Shown piece by piece: positions 1 to 11,789 of a stretch of DNA of 64,000 nt. Position 1 is the first letter of the stretch. Every line of letters starts with the position of its first letter. The notes below the pieces were generated by a model. It ran no database searches, was not told the DNA's origin, and worked only from the letters and a program-made list of their open reading frames with translations. A program made the translations under genes and the position numbers. Source of the stretch: Amborella trichopoda (Eukaryota > Streptophyta > Magnoliopsida > Amborellales > Amborellaceae); NCBI RefSeq assembly GCF_000471905.2, contig NW_006494789.1, positions 5,121,344 through 5,185,343 on the forward strand. The letters are read 5' to 3'.

Positions 1-1690
1 TCGAGAGAGGGAGAGAGGGAGAGAGAGGAAGTACACGTGAATGCATGCAAATGTGACTCGTTAAAAAAAAATGCATGTAAATGTGAGAGAAAATGGTGAG
101 TTTTTTTAGTTCTTTAGGTGGGCATTTTAGAGATAAAAACCTAGTTTTTGTGCCTGTGAGATTTTAAAACAATTATATTCTCATGTTTGGGTACATTATT
201 TTGCAATAGCTAAACCGTTGTTATGATATACTTATGAGAAATACTAATCCAACCTTCTATAAACTTGAGATAAGTCACGCTAAGTGCAAACACCAATCAT
301 CGTTCGCCATTCAAACACTCTAGTGAATCTAAAAAGTCCTTTTTAGGTTGGGTTTTGGCGCATTATGTTGCTTATACCCTTGCATGCTCAATTGTACACG
401 AAAGTATTCCTTTGCATTAATCTATACCCTCATAAAGTCTATTTTCGACAAATTACCCCATATCACTTCAAACTTATCTTCTTTTCTTTTTCTTTTTTTT
501 TTTATCTTTTCCTTTTTTTTTTTTTTGTCTTTTTTTTTTTTTTTTTTTTTAAATAAGTGAAGAGAGGGCCCTACCCTTCGTCAAACCCAAAAAATGTTGC
601 ATGTTCCCGAAGAAATGTGACAAACTCTATTGCCTTATGGGAGGCCAAAACGATAATATAACCCCTCCATCAAAGTCCCTTCCACTAGAAATGGTGGATG
701 CAATTACAACATGTTTCTTTACGCGATTGCGCATAGTCTTTTAGGTTAAGGGCATGATCTCTAGCATGTCCTTAGTTTAGTGAAAGCGAGGATCATGTAG
801 ACTCAAGAGATGAGATTAGGTTTTGTGGTTGTTAAAGGTCTTGAGAGTTTATTAATAAAATTATTTATAGTGATTTGTACACTTTAGTGGAGTGTATTAT
901 GGCTGAATGACTAAGGGTTGGACAGTCTATAGCCTGGGCTATGTCCAAAATTTCTATTATTGGATATGTGGCACCATCGTTGAGGGTTTATTGTAGTTGT
1001 CTCTTATTGAGCTTGAATAGATGGTCAAAGACATTGTTTATAGGTCAAAAGAGTTGTGTGGTCTTCTATATGCTTAGAAAGGGCTTGTGAGAGCAAGAGT
1101 TAAATTCTCAACAAAACTTCCAAACAACATGTACATATGATAATCAACAATCCTATATATAGAGATACATATAAATGTGCATAGAGAGAGTGGCATCTAG
1201 CACTATGTGTGCATCTGATTTGCTCTGAAGGGGGGAACCAGTGATCCACATACAGGAACAATGGTTCCACTGTTTATTGGCTACATTTGGCCTACCAATC
1301 ATCAGCCCCTACACTTGATAGTGTGTCATGGGTCCTATTGGGTTATTTGAAAGCACATGTAAATGCGTTATTTTGGTTGTTTTGACCCATTAGGTATCTA
1401 TCTACTTCGAAATTGATTTTTTTTGTATTTTAGGTTTTATGAAACTCCATAAATATTTGCTTCAACTAAAAAAGTGTTACTATGTTATTCCAGAATTTTC
1501 AGAATTTAAAAAACAAAATTTGTGAAAACCCTAAAATAGTAGTTCTAAATTTTTTACAATTATGTAGTATTTTGAAAATTTATAAAATTATTTGGGACCC
1601 ACATGGATGGGCTAAGGATAGCCCCACATATGTCTCAGGTGAGTTGCATCCTCATCCTGTTTCAAGAATTATGTTGGATTGAGGGTCAGC
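1..1690. other. No gene recognised; T-rich tract inside
   Basis: AT-rich sequence with GA-rich simple repeats at the left edge and a long T-rich pyrimidine tract at about 478-552. The short ORFs over the tract are low-complexity Phe/Leu runs. I see no splice-supported exon, RNA gene or element end here. The block just before 1690 leads into the RTE fragment. Confidence 0.5.
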
Positions 1691-1699
1691 ACAGTACCT

Positions 1700-2625
1700 A
1701 ACGATTTGATTTCGCAAGTGTCGGAAAAGAAAGGAGTCTTCAGATACTACATTGATTTGGTGAGAGATATTTACAAGGGACCACTAACTATTTTACGAAC
1801 AACTAGTGAAGAAACAAATGAGTTTTAGTGATAATAGATTTATATAAAAGGTCAGCATTGAGTCCATATCTCTTTTGATTTAGTTATGGACAAATTAAAT
1901 AGGCACTTACAAGATGAGGTATCATGGTGCACGTTGTTCATGGATGACATAGTTTTTATAGATAAGACTCGAATCGGTATCAACACAAAGTTAGAACTTT
2001 GGAGGGATACTCTAGAATCTAAAAGTTTTAATGTTAGCCGGACAAAGACAGATCATATGGAATGCAAGTTAGCAATAATAAGAGTAAAGATGAGGAAGTA
2101 GTTAAGATTGACAACCAAGAAAGAGCTCTTTTTGGATATTTTGGGTCCATAATACAAGAAAATAGAGAGATTGAAGAAGATATCGTATCTAAAATTATAG
2201 TTGGATGGGTGAAGTGGAGATATTCAACTAGAGTGTTATGTGATCGTCGTATACGCATGAAGCCGAAGGGAAAGTTCTATAGGACAACAGTGAGACCAAC
2301 TTTACTTTATGGGCAGAATGTTGGGCATTCAAAAAATAGCATACCCATAGGATGAGTGTAGATGAGATGAGGCTGTTGAAATGGATTAGTGGCAAGGCAA
2401 AAAAGGATACAATTCAAAATAAAAATATTTGGGAGAATTTAGGTGTAGTACTAATAGTTGATAACATGAGAGAAAATAGACTTAGTGGGCTGGCCATTTG
2501 TGGTGTAGACCTAGTATAGTATTTGTAAGGAGGTGTGAGTTAATTCAGGTGGAAGCCTCAAAAAGGCAAGGGGTAGGCCCAAAATGATATGGTTGGAAGT
2601 AGTGAGAAAAGAAATATCGTCAACA
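1700..2625 (+). mobile_element. RTE-clade LINE fragment (reverse transcriptase part)
   Basis: Decayed piece of an RTE-type non-LTR retrotransposon. Readable stretches in more than one frame resemble the RT thumb side: an EKKG..YIDLVRDIYKG segment near 1720-1780, PYLF near 1868, a FMDDIV catalytic-box variant (usual form F/YADD) near 1937-1956, and a KLELWRDTLESK segment near 1990-2020. The C-terminal GKFYRTTVRPTLLYG segment near 2266-2313 closely matches the second copy at 61639. Similarity to that copy fades after about 2625, so the 3' end is missing. Several stops and frame changes show it is dead. Confidence 0.8.
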
Positions 2626-2744
2626 TTACTAATGGTAGTAATATTAAATTTTAATATAATAATATTATACTACCAAGTTTTTATTTTCAAGGGGAAATCA
2701 ACTTTGGAGATCTTCCTTGTCCTATATATTCTAGTTTAATAATA

Positions 2745-4252
2745 GGGAAATTATCTCTAATCTCCCTATATTTTACTATAATCGGAAAAAAAACCCTAAT
2801 TTTTCAAAACCTCACGTACACCCTTTCTCACAATTTCGGTTTCTTTTGGACCAAATAACCTTCACGGTAGTCTTTTTTACCGTAAATGACATTACGGTAA
2901 TTCAAATACCGTAATAAGTTGAAGGAGTATTACGGTAATTAAAATACCGTAATACCTTAAAGTAGTACTATAGTAATTTAATTACCGTAATTTAAATACT
3001 GTAATAGATTAAAGGAGTATTATGGCAATTAAAATACTATAATACTTTAAAGTAGTATTACGGTGATTTAATTACCGTATTATTCCCCAAGCCTCAATAA
3101 AAGAATACAAAAGATTTTTGATAAATGAAACTCAACACATAATGCCGACAATAATGGTCTCTAAGCTTATCTAGCGGTGGCGTCTCAAATCTTTCAATTC
3201 GATAGTATTACCAAGAAAAAATTTGGAATTATCAGAGGACACACTCACTGACTCATCACCTTCATTTTTTTTACTGTAAATACCTGAAACTGCCATTGGT
3301 AAAAGCTCCTCAGCAGTAAAGGCGGTGCCCAATAGAAGAGCCATGGCACTTGAAGCAGTGGCTTTTCCTCATAACTTCTTCAATTATGGGTGCAAAAAGC
3401 TATACTCTTTAGTGGAGGCCTTGGAGACGGAGGAGATTGACACAATAACAACAGAGGAGGACCGACTTCAGTGGGATGTTTGGTCTTTTTCGAAGTCGTA
3501 TTTTTCAAGAACTCCATGTGCCCATGGGAGCACGATGTGGATCTACTCCCTTGCTCAAAAACACTTATTTAATAACATTTTTGTTCTAACATTTTGATAA
3601 CTATATAAAAATTACTAAATTATTTTTAAAAGAATTGAATTGTGAGTTCTGTGATACTTAAATCTAGCTCTTTGAAAATTGGATAGTTTCTATTTAATCT
3701 TGAAGTGTTAGGTTTTTCTAATATATTGAAGAATTTACTTGGAAAATTTCTTTTGCTGAAATTATTCTATAAGTAGTAGAGATTATATCCTAAAAATTTG
3801 AAATTTGAAATTTAAAAAATACAGGTAGCATGGATATTTGTTGAGGAAGTAAATAGATAGTAGACTTCCGAGAGAGTAGAAAATCTTTTGTCTTCTTTTA
3901 ATGAGGTCTGGGCAATATTATAGTTATTAAATTACCAGAATTTTAAGGTATTACAGTATTTTAATTACCGTAATACTCCTTCAGCTTATTACGGTATTTA
4001 AATTAAATGTTATTACAATAATTAAATTACCTTAATACTACTTTAAGGTATTACAGTATTTTAATTACTGTAATACTCTTTCAAGTTATTACGGTATTTA
4101 AATTACTGTAATGTTCTTTACGGTAAAAGGACTACCGTGAAGGTTATTTTAGTCCAAAAAAAGCCGAAAATTGTGAGCAATGGTGTAGGTGAGAAAATTT
4201 GGGGTTTTTTTTCGATTATAGTAAAATATAGGTATATTAACGATAATTTCCC
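2745..4252. mobile_element. Non-autonomous Mutator-like element (MULE), 1.5 kb
   Basis: The ends are inverted (GGGAAATTATC...GATAATTTCCC) and continue as long inverted arms, including TATTTTACTATAATCG on each side. Both arms are packed with alternating TTACGGTA and TACCGTAA motifs. The element is flanked by a perfect 9-bp duplication, TTAATAATA, at 2736-2744 and 4253-4261; 9 bp is the Mutator hallmark. It has no transposase, so it is non-autonomous. The middle (about 3170-3600) is unlike the arms and holds a 90-codon ORF that looks captured, which would make this a Pack-MULE. On the other strand, a short open stretch at about 3170-3345 could be a second capture, but I do not recognise it. Confidence 0.85.
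3325..3597 (+). pseudogene. Captured gene fragment, N-terminus of a bHLH94/96/97-like factor (tentative)
   Basis: A 90-residue ORF inside the MULE. From the internal Met at 3343 it reads MALEAVAFPHNFFNYGCKK followed by LYSLVEALE. This resembles the conserved start of the plant bHLH94/96/97 group (MALEAVVYPQDPF.Y..CKD...LYS). The next part is acidic (EEID, TEED) with a WDVWS patch, also like that family's variable region. The bHLH domain itself is absent, so only the first part of the gene was picked up. The match is from memory and short. A homology search would settle it. The fragment is probably not functional, though MULE-carried pieces can be transcribed. Confidence 0.45.
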
Positions 4253-4292
4253 TTAATAATATGCCTTTGCTAATGATGCTTAATGATATAGC

Positions 4293-4470
4293 TAAGAGTT
4301 TTTGGAGAACTTAATGGAGACATTCTTGTGGGGAGCAAGTCAAGAAAATAGGAAATATCATATAATTTTAATAGGAGAATATATGCACGCCAAAGAGAGG
4401 GGGATTGGGAATATGTCAACTAAGGATGACGACATTGCCTTGTTGAGCAAATGGAAGTGGCAATAAGTTG
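4293..4470 (+). mobile_element. L1-type LINE fragment (end of RT region)
   Basis: Around 4318-4470 the plus strand reads as a run resembling the segment after the RT domain in plant L1 elements: FLWGAS, KYHII, KERGIGNMS and ALLSKWKWQ correspond to the usual F.WGG, K.HLV.W, KEEGGLGIR and ALL.KW.WR. Only this short piece is recognisable. No ends or target duplications were found. It starts almost directly after the MULE duplication, so the MULE may have landed in or beside this LINE. Confidence 0.6.
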
Positions 4471-5699
4471 AAAAACAAACAATTAAAGCATTCAAGAGCA
4501 AATATGGTAGAGATAATGAATGTCAATCAAATCAGTGGGAGGAAGTAGATATTTGAGGGATTAGTTAAACCTAAGGAAAGGAATACAGAAGCTGTAGAGC
4601 CTTATTTCAATAAAATATGAAATTTGATGAGGAAATGAGAGAGGATAACCTTTGGAACCAAAATGGTTTGGAGATGCCTTGATGATGATGTTGTACTAAA
4701 TTGCATTTTAAAGTATCAAACCCTTTGGCAAAAATCAATAGAACAGTCATATCAGAGGTGATAATGCATAATGGTTTATCCCTTTTAGGCACAGTAGAAT
4801 AATTGATGCAGCTACTGGGGAACTCACAATGTTAATAGGGGGGGGGGGGCTACAAACAATGCATTACAATACAAGTGTAATAGGAGGGATGAACCCATTT
4901 GGAAAGAAAATTCAAAGGCCTCTTTTCCGTTTGATCTATTTATCAAATTTTGTTCCATCACAGGCCAAGGTCATCCCTCAGTACACTAACAAAGTTTTCA
5001 AAATTACCTTGACCATATAAAGTTCCTGGCTGATTACTAATTTTGGGAAAGCAACTTATAATAGAGCCATTGATAAAGGGTGGAAATCATGGCGAACATT
5101 TGCGTAAAGGTGTTAGGCAGATGAAGAAAATTGCAATTCACTTAGTGATATTGCAGGAAGGCTATGGATTTGGGTTTTGGGCTACCAATACCTTTATACC
5201 AAGCTGAAAATATGATCATTTAGACACTATAATGAATTCCCTATTATGTATCTCGAGGTTTCAGCCATGGCCATGGTAGCTATGGCCGTGGGGCTTACCC
5301 GAAATGGTTTTGAACAGGAGTTCCCAACTATGGTAATCCTCCCGTGGAGGAAAAGCCCCTTGATACGGGATATAGACTTGTGTTGTTAGGTGACAATGAC
5401 AACAATGCATGCTCTTGATACTAGTTCACTAGATGGAACGTTGCTGGTTGTCTAAAGATGGATGTTGCTGATGTTGTAGAACTGATCACGCTGAGATCTG
5501 TGGATCTGGAAGTGTTGAAGTTCCTAATAATGGTGTATCTAATGGTGTTGTTGATCATAGTGCGTCTAAAGATGTTGCTGATCATGGTGTGCCTAAAGGT
5601 GTTGTTGTTTATGGTGCGTCTAAAGGTGTTGTCAATCGTAGTTCGTCTAATGGTGTTATGAGAGTCATTGTTATTGGAGGCTCTACTCGCGATGCCCAT
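4471..5699. other. Unassigned degenerate stretch with a short coding-like repeat
   Basis: No gene can be supported. At about 5540-5655 a 27-base unit repeats (GTTGCTGATCATGGTG, then a CCTAAAG/TCTAAAG part), giving a nine-residue period such as DVADHGVPK. It may be a low-complexity linker at the start of the L1 ORF1 relic that follows. The stretch at 4830-4850 contains a G run. Confidence 0.4.
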
Positions 5700-6981
5700 G
5701 CTTCTGATGTTGGGGCTGTCATTGGTGATGTTGTTAATAAGATTGCAGTTAAAGAGGTTGCTGTTGAATCTAATGAAGTTGATGTTAGATCTTCTCAGGA
5801 AAATGACGGTGTTAAGTTTAATGGAGGTGGTGTTAATGGCGTCTATGGTAGTGGAGGATCATAGTGGAGGATCATTCATTGATGGTCTTCCTTACATGGT
5901 CTTTAGCCTACTAGAGAAGTGGTTTTTGGATTTAATTCTGAAAATGGAGATGTCCATGAGTGCAAAAGGACGCTTCGAGAGGACGAGTTTCCCCCTTTGC
6001 AATCAAGGATGAAACTAAGTGAGAATAATTCTTCTGCTATTAGCAATTGCTGGAGTTTGAGTAAATCGATTGACTTATTATTTGGAGCAACAGGTATTCA
6101 AAGTGGTGTTTCATACTTTTCTTCTGATCTTGAGGTGATCCCTACTGAGATAATTGATGGTAAGTGTTAAAAACAGTTTATGGGGTTGCTTCTTAAGGCG
6201 AAAACCAGAGTGGACATATACAAAAAGTATGCTTCAAAAGATGTGGAGATTGAAATACGATCTTGAGATTTTTTCTTTTGATGAGGGTTTTCTGGTTTTT
6301 TACTTTCAATTGAAAAATTCAATTGAGGTGGCTTGAACTGGTGGCCCATGGTTCGTAAAAAAAAAGTGCCTAGTTCTCTAGAAATAGGACCCCACTGTGC
6401 AATCCTCTCGACTAAAACGAAAAATTGTGCTTGTTTCGATCAAGCTTCTGCACTCTTGATGGTGTTTTGGGAACCCAAGATAATGTTTGGTATATCATCA
6501 AGTGTGAGCAAATTTTTCTTTATGGACAAACCTTCCAAAAATAGAGCACGATCTGAACCTAGGATGTGTGTTGCGATGGACTTGGAGAATCTATGCTTAA
6601 ACAAAATCAAAGAGGAGAGAAAAATCTCTATGAGTGGGTGGGTCACAAGCCTAAATAATATCGATTGATCCCAATCTCAAATGTTCCAACAAAAAAAATG
6701 GTGCGTCAGGCAATAGAACGGGCATTAATGGCAATACTATTACGTTGCCATCAAGTGAAGAGGATTGGAAGGTTGTCAAAGGCCTTAAGCAGTTTCTATA
6801 TAAAAAGGAGACGGTTAACAAATCCAATGTTTCCACTCTATCCAACCTCAACAACGAGGATGTTGTTATTGTAGATGAGAAACTTGGTGGTTTTATCAAG
6901 TTGCTACTGCTGTAGAGAACAAGGTTGGCGTCCCATTGTTATTGATGCTCGAACAGGCCCTCGTGGCGATAATGTTGATTT
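5700..6981 (+). mobile_element. L1-type LINE ORF1 relic, first part (DUF4283-like)
   Basis: Decayed coding sequence that follows the plan of plant L1 ORF1. It has a linker ending VIPTEIIDGK (about 6130-6165), then a run like the DUF4283 domain. This includes WPMVRKKKVPSSLE (about 6340-6380, for the usual GPWFV...L.L..W), CVAMDLENLCLNKI near 6570-6610 (usual CVE.DL..P....I), and a LYEWVGHKPK patch in another frame near 6630-6655. Frames shift repeatedly. The reading breaks off in GATTT at 6977-6981, where a solo LTR is inserted, and resumes at 10273. Confidence 0.6.
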
Positions 6982-7435
6982 TGGTTAGGTGTCTCAATCT
7001 CACCCTTCGGATCCTTTGGGGATCGAGTGGCAGCGTCATCGATCTCGAGGGAAGACCCGGGACGTTTTTAAGATCGCTCTCTTGGGAACCCCGTTCTAAG
7101 ACAGGGGCAGGTGTTACCAACTGGTGAGAGAAGAATTTCAATGTAGGTTTGGGATTTACTAGGGCTGACTCGTGTGGGCGCCCTCTTAGATAACGAAGAA
7201 AGCCCCCCAGTAATAAAACTGATTCGGAATCGCCACCCTTGGCTTGTATTCTTCTTGTTTTCTGCTTTTCTGCAATCACACACATATATGACAAAGGTTA
7301 TAAAATAGGTGGGTCAGACCTCTTACCCTTTTCCTCTTTGATGAACGTACACAAGCATGAACATTCAAAAAGAAGAAGAGAAGAAAGCGGGGGAGAGAAG
7401 ACGTCGACTAAGCGAGAAGATCAGAGCGGTGACTA

Positions 7436-7790
7436 GGCTAATGGATAATTGGCCTGACGTGGTAATAAAGCGGGCTACCGGTTCACAGGATTACTACGAG
7501 ATGTCGTTACCAATACGGATTAGCTAAGTATGATGGTCAGTCTGTCGTGGCAATAACACGGGCCCAGTAACCCTGGCACAACAACATTATGGCAAGACTA
7601 CAGGGCTACCATGAGAGGCTAATCTCAATCCCTCTTAGTCGAATGAAAGAGTAGCAGAAATAAGGTTATGAGGAGAGAATAGGAAGAGAAGAAGGGAAAG
7701 AAAGAAGGAGGGAGAAGGAAGGAAGAGAAGAGTATGAAAGATGAAAGAATAAAGGAGAGAGAGGGAAAGAAAGCACAATCGGTGTTTAGC
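7436..7790. repeat. Start of the purine-rich core of solo LTR A1
   Basis: Increasingly GA-rich sequence (runs of GAAGGAAAGAGAG type) leading into the hairpin minisatellite. It is the part of the LTR that is expanded here relative to copy 2. No gene is supported. Confidence 0.6.
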
Positions 7791-8690
7791 ATTGCCAACT
7801 GTGTTTAGAAGGAAGAGAGAGAAAACCAGTCGGCGCTAGGCTTCACAGACTGACAGGAGAAGAGAGAGAAAACCAGTCGACGTTAGGTCTCATCGACTGA
7901 CAGAGGAAGAGAGAGAACCAGTTAGCACTAGGTCTCGCCATCTGACAGAGGAAGAGAGAGAACTAGTCGGCGCTATGTCTCGCCGACTGATAAAAAAAGA
8001 AAGAGAAAACCATTCGACACTAGGTCTCGTCGACTGACAGAGGAAGAGAGGGAAAATCAATCGGCGTTAGGTCTCATCGAATGATAGGGGAAGGGAGAGA
8101 AAACCAGTAGGTGCTAGGTCTCACCAACTGATAGGAGAGGAGAGAGAAGACCAGTCGACGCTAGGTTTTGTCGACTGACAGACAGAAGGAGAGAGAAAAG
8201 CAATTGGTGCTAGGTCTCACCGACTGACAGAAAAGGAGAGAAAATACTAGTCGGCGCTAAGCTTCGCCAACTAATAAGAGAGGAGAGAGAAATCCAATTG
8301 GTGCTAGGTCTCACTGACTGACAGATAGAAGGAGAGGGAAAACCAGTCGACGCTAGGTTTCGTTGAATGACAGAAGAGAAAAGAAAGATCAGTCGACACT
8401 AAGCTTTGTCAATTGATAAGAGAGGAGAGAGAAAATCAGTCGACATTAGGTCTCGCCCACTAACAAAAGGGAAAAGAGAAGACCAGTTGGTGCTAAGCTT
8501 CACCGACTGGCAAGAAAGGAGAGAGAAAACCAATCGACACTAGGTCTCATCGACTTACAGACAGAAGGAGAGAGAAAATCAACCGGTGCTAGGTTTCACT
8601 GACTGATAGAGGAAGCAGAAAGCCAACCAGCGCTAAGCCTCGTCAGTTGTGACAGGAGAAAACCAACCGGTGTTGGGCCTCGCCTTTTGC
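7790..8690. repeat. Minisatellite of about 20 hairpin-forming units
   Basis: Tandem units of roughly 42-50 bp, each built as AACCAGTCGGCG, a CTAGGTCT spacer, CGCCGACTGACAG, then a GA-rich linker. The arms are inverted, for example AGTCGGCG (7965-7972) with CGCCGACT (7981-7988). Between units the arms change together: GGCG/CGCC, GTCGAC/GTCGAC and GGTG/CACC versions all occur. The array lies within solo LTR A1 and is not present in this form in copy 2. Confidence 0.85.
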
Positions 8691-8935
8691 ATTAGAAGAG
8701 GACAGATGGAGATAGAGATGAGAAGAACATAGAGAAAGAGATAGAGATGAGAAGGAGATAGAGATGAGAATGAGATAAAGATGAGAAGAGAGGATAGAGA
8801 AATATAGAAGGAGAGAGAAAGAGAGAAGGAGAGAAAGAGATAGAGATGAGAAGGGAGGAGGAGAGAGAAAGAGATAGAGATGAGAAGAGAGGAGAGAGAA
8901 AGAAGAGAGAGAAAGAGAGGAGGACAGAGAAAGTT
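8691..8935. repeat. GA-rich simple repeat
   Basis: Nearly pure purine tract (GAGATAGAGATGAGAAG and GAGAGAAAGAGA runs) following the minisatellite inside solo LTR A1. Overlapping ORFs on both strands are low-complexity shadows. Confidence 0.8.
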
Positions 8936-10272
8936 ACCTGCTCGAAAGGTACTGGCCCTTTTCTTCTCTCTCCTCTCTCCATCTCCAAGATGTACTCACA
9001 AACACAAGCAGTAATGGAAATTTTATTGAATCAATCCAAAAATGAATCGAAGGCCCTTACGATTTAGCTTTGCATGTTTATATAGAATTGGGCTAAAATG
9101 TGGGTGTACGCTAAAAAAATTGCTAGAATTGAAGATAATTATAATTTAATCGAATTTAAAGAAATTCTATAAATGAGTATAAAAAGACTGTTTTGCCCCT
9201 GCCTAACAATGTTTGGAATTCAAGAATAGTCCCTACTACTGCTCGAGAACTTACGTGATCTTGCGTGGCTGATCCGGAGTCGTTCTGATGCTCGTTTGAT
9301 CGAAAGATTATTTTTTTCTTGTAGGGCTCGACATGGAGATCATTTTGATACCAACTTTGAGCCATGAATCATGTTTGTGAGGCATGATCATGAGACTTGA
9401 ATCTTGGATGAATCTTGAAAACTTCGGATCGATTGTGTGCTCGTTCCTTGATATTTCTTCGTGATTTCTGCATTAAATTACACTGAGCATGCCGTCACAA
9501 TTATGTTGCAACGAACATACCTTGATTTCGTGTCCGGATGAAGATTTTGTCGTCTTGAGTTTTTTGCCAAAATCTTGAAGTCCGGCGGCAGGAATTTACA
9601 GCAGCTTTGACGCCTTCGTGTGTGAAATCTAACCGTTCATCGTATGTGAGGTTTGGATCAGAGATAACTTAGACCTCACACACATAATGCAATTGGTTTT
9701 GTGTCGATCGGGTATGCGAGCGTCGTGATCTAGTTGCTCGAACGAGGAGTGCTACTGCTTAATTTTGTGCAACTCTCTTCTCGAGCATCATCACGGGATG
9801 TACCACATATCGATTTATTCGTCTTGATGAGACGAACATGCTCACCAAAATTGAGAGCGATCTGACTTGGAACGAGTAAGATATAGGCCTAGAAAGTCAC
9901 TGCCTATGACTATAAAAATAACTACCTTTAATGGTGTTTTGGTGCAGTGAGGCCACACTAGAGGGGTTTTCAAACGTTTCGGATCTAATGGCGGTGGTCC
10001 CACAATAGTTTGACGTACCAAAAGTATAGCTCTAGTTACGGGGTCCATTTCAAGGTGCCAAAGACCGATTTTGCTAAAATTGTTTCTTTGTATTCACTGC
10101 CTTAGAAATGTCTGATTATGATGAAACTCAGCAGGTCGTTAATTGAAGTGTCGATGAAGATCTTGACTAATTATGGGGCCATTCTGATCCTGTCGAAAAT
10201 TTCCATTGTTTTGTAGGCTTTATTGACCTGTTTCCTACCAGGAACCAAGGTGCTGAAAAATGCGTTCAAATA

Positions 10273-10575
10273 GATTTGTCCACTACTATTTTGGTAGCTG
10301 CATATCCATTGCCAAATAAACATGAGGGTAGCGATGAGATTTTAGTCAACTCGATGATAATTGTTTGTCCTTTGGCTAATCTTCTCGTTGTTGATGAGGT
10401 TGCTAAGTTACATGCTGATGTTATTGAGGAAGACACAACTACTAAGATGATTGCTGGCTACTAAGAAAAAGGTCACTCCTAAGGTACTCCAAGGGATGCC
10501 TAGAGGGTCTAATATTGTGAGACAAGCCCAAAACGAGACGACCCCAACAAAGCCTCATAGGAGTAGTAAGAAGAG
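10273..10575 (+). mobile_element. L1-type LINE ORF1 relic, second part
   Basis: Continuation of the ORF1 relic interrupted by solo LTR A1. The open run includes LSTTILVAAYPLPNKH and then, after a frame change, KKVTPKVLQGMPRGSN with a basic, Ser-rich end near 10560, typical of the C-terminus of plant L1 ORF1 proteins. ORF2 would follow next but is not there. The sequence passes straight into the GA-rich end of the LTR at about 10576. Confidence 0.5.
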
Positions 10576-11755
10576 GGAGAGAGAGAGGGATTCATAGAGG
10601 TAGAACGAGATTAAGAGAGAGAGTGGTACTGAAGAGAGAGGAAGAGATTTCAAGGGGAAGAAGAGAGTTTAAGAGGGGGCGAGGGAGAGTTTTAGGAGCG
10701 ATTGGAGAGAGAGAGTTTGAGAGTATTTATTAGAGAGAGAGAGAAAAAAAAGAGTTTTAGAGAGGGAGAGAGAACGAGTTTCAAAAGAAAAAGAGGGTTT
10801 AAAAGAGTTTGTGAGAGTTTAAGAGAATTTAAGAGAGAGAGTTTGAGAATTTAAGAGAGAAAGAGGGATAGTTTCAATAGAGATTTGAGAGAAAGAGAGT
10901 TTGAAAGAGCTTAAGAGTTTAAGATTGAAAGTGAAAGAAAGTTTAAGAGAGAAAGAGAGTTTAAGATTGAGGGAGAAGAGAATTTAAGAGAGAAAGAGAG
11001 TTTAAGACTGAGGAAGAAAATAATTTAAGAGATAAAAAGAGTAAGATAGAGAGAGATTTATGAGAGAAAGAGAGAGATTTAAGAGAGAAAGAGAGATTGA
11101 TTTAATAGAAAGAGATTCAAGAGAGGAGGAAAGAGATGGATTAAGAGAAAAAAGGGGAGAGATTAAGGGAGAGAAAAAGAGATATTTAAGAGAGAGAGAG
11201 AGGGAGAGATTAAGAGACAGCTTGAGCAAGAGATGGAACCAAAGGGAGAGAGAGGGTAGCCCGGTCGCCCATAAGGGAGAGAGGAGGGAGCAGGGAGGGA
11301 GAGGAGAGAGGGGAAGTGGGCTCGAGCTGCCCCCACAAAGAGAGAGAGTGGGAACGAGAGAGGAGGGAGAAAGAGAGAGAACAGAGATAATGAGAGGGAA
11401 ACAGGGAAAGAAAAAAATAGAGAAGAAAAAGAGAAAAAGAAGAGAGAGGAAAGAGAAAGAAGAGAAAAGAGAGAAAAGAGAAAGAAGAGAAATAAAGAGA
11501 TAAATTAAGAGAAAGAGAAGAGAGAGAGAAGAGAGAGTAGAGGAGAATACCAATGGCTAGAGTGGGAGACCAATGACTTGAGAAAGAGAAAGAAGAGAGA
11601 GTAATAAGAGAAAATAGAGAAGAGAGAAAGAGAGAGATTAAGAGAGAAAGAAGAGAGAAAAGGAATAGAAAAGTGAAGAGAGTGAAAGAAGAGAGAGAAG
11701 AGAGAGAAGAAGAGAATACCAGAGGTTAGAGAGGGAGACCGGCGACTTGAACGAG
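10576..11755. repeat. Long GA-rich purine tract
   Basis: About 1.2 kb of nearly uninterrupted purine on the plus strand, made of GAGAGAGTTTAAGAGA-like units early on and GAGAAAGAGA units later. It is part of the LTR of fossil E. Open frames through it on both strands (Arg/Glu-rich on plus, Leu/Ser-rich on minus) are compositional artefacts. Confidence 0.85.
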
Positions 11756-11789
11756 ACCAACAGCTAGATGGGGGTAAACCTGCACCTTG

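Larger units (their letters stand above)
6982..10272 (-). mobile_element. Solo LTR, Ty3/gypsy-type family A, copy 1 (fossil)
   Basis: A 3.3-kb block with plus-strand ends TGGTTAGG and TTCAAATA, flanked by the 5-bp duplication GATTT (6977-6981 and 10273-10277). The L1 ORF1 reading runs on across the two flanks, which confirms insertion. It aligns along its length with the block at 22473-25024 (same ends, same order of segments) and more loosely with the LTR at 10576-13702. That LTR is followed by a polypurine tract showing the family is on the minus strand. No coding region lies inside. It is old and diverged. Confidence 0.85.

Noticed and set aside
7790-8690. CRISPR-like array of spaced repeats
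   Set aside because: The units are contiguous hairpins and GA linkers in a plant LTR, without unique spacers or cas genes.
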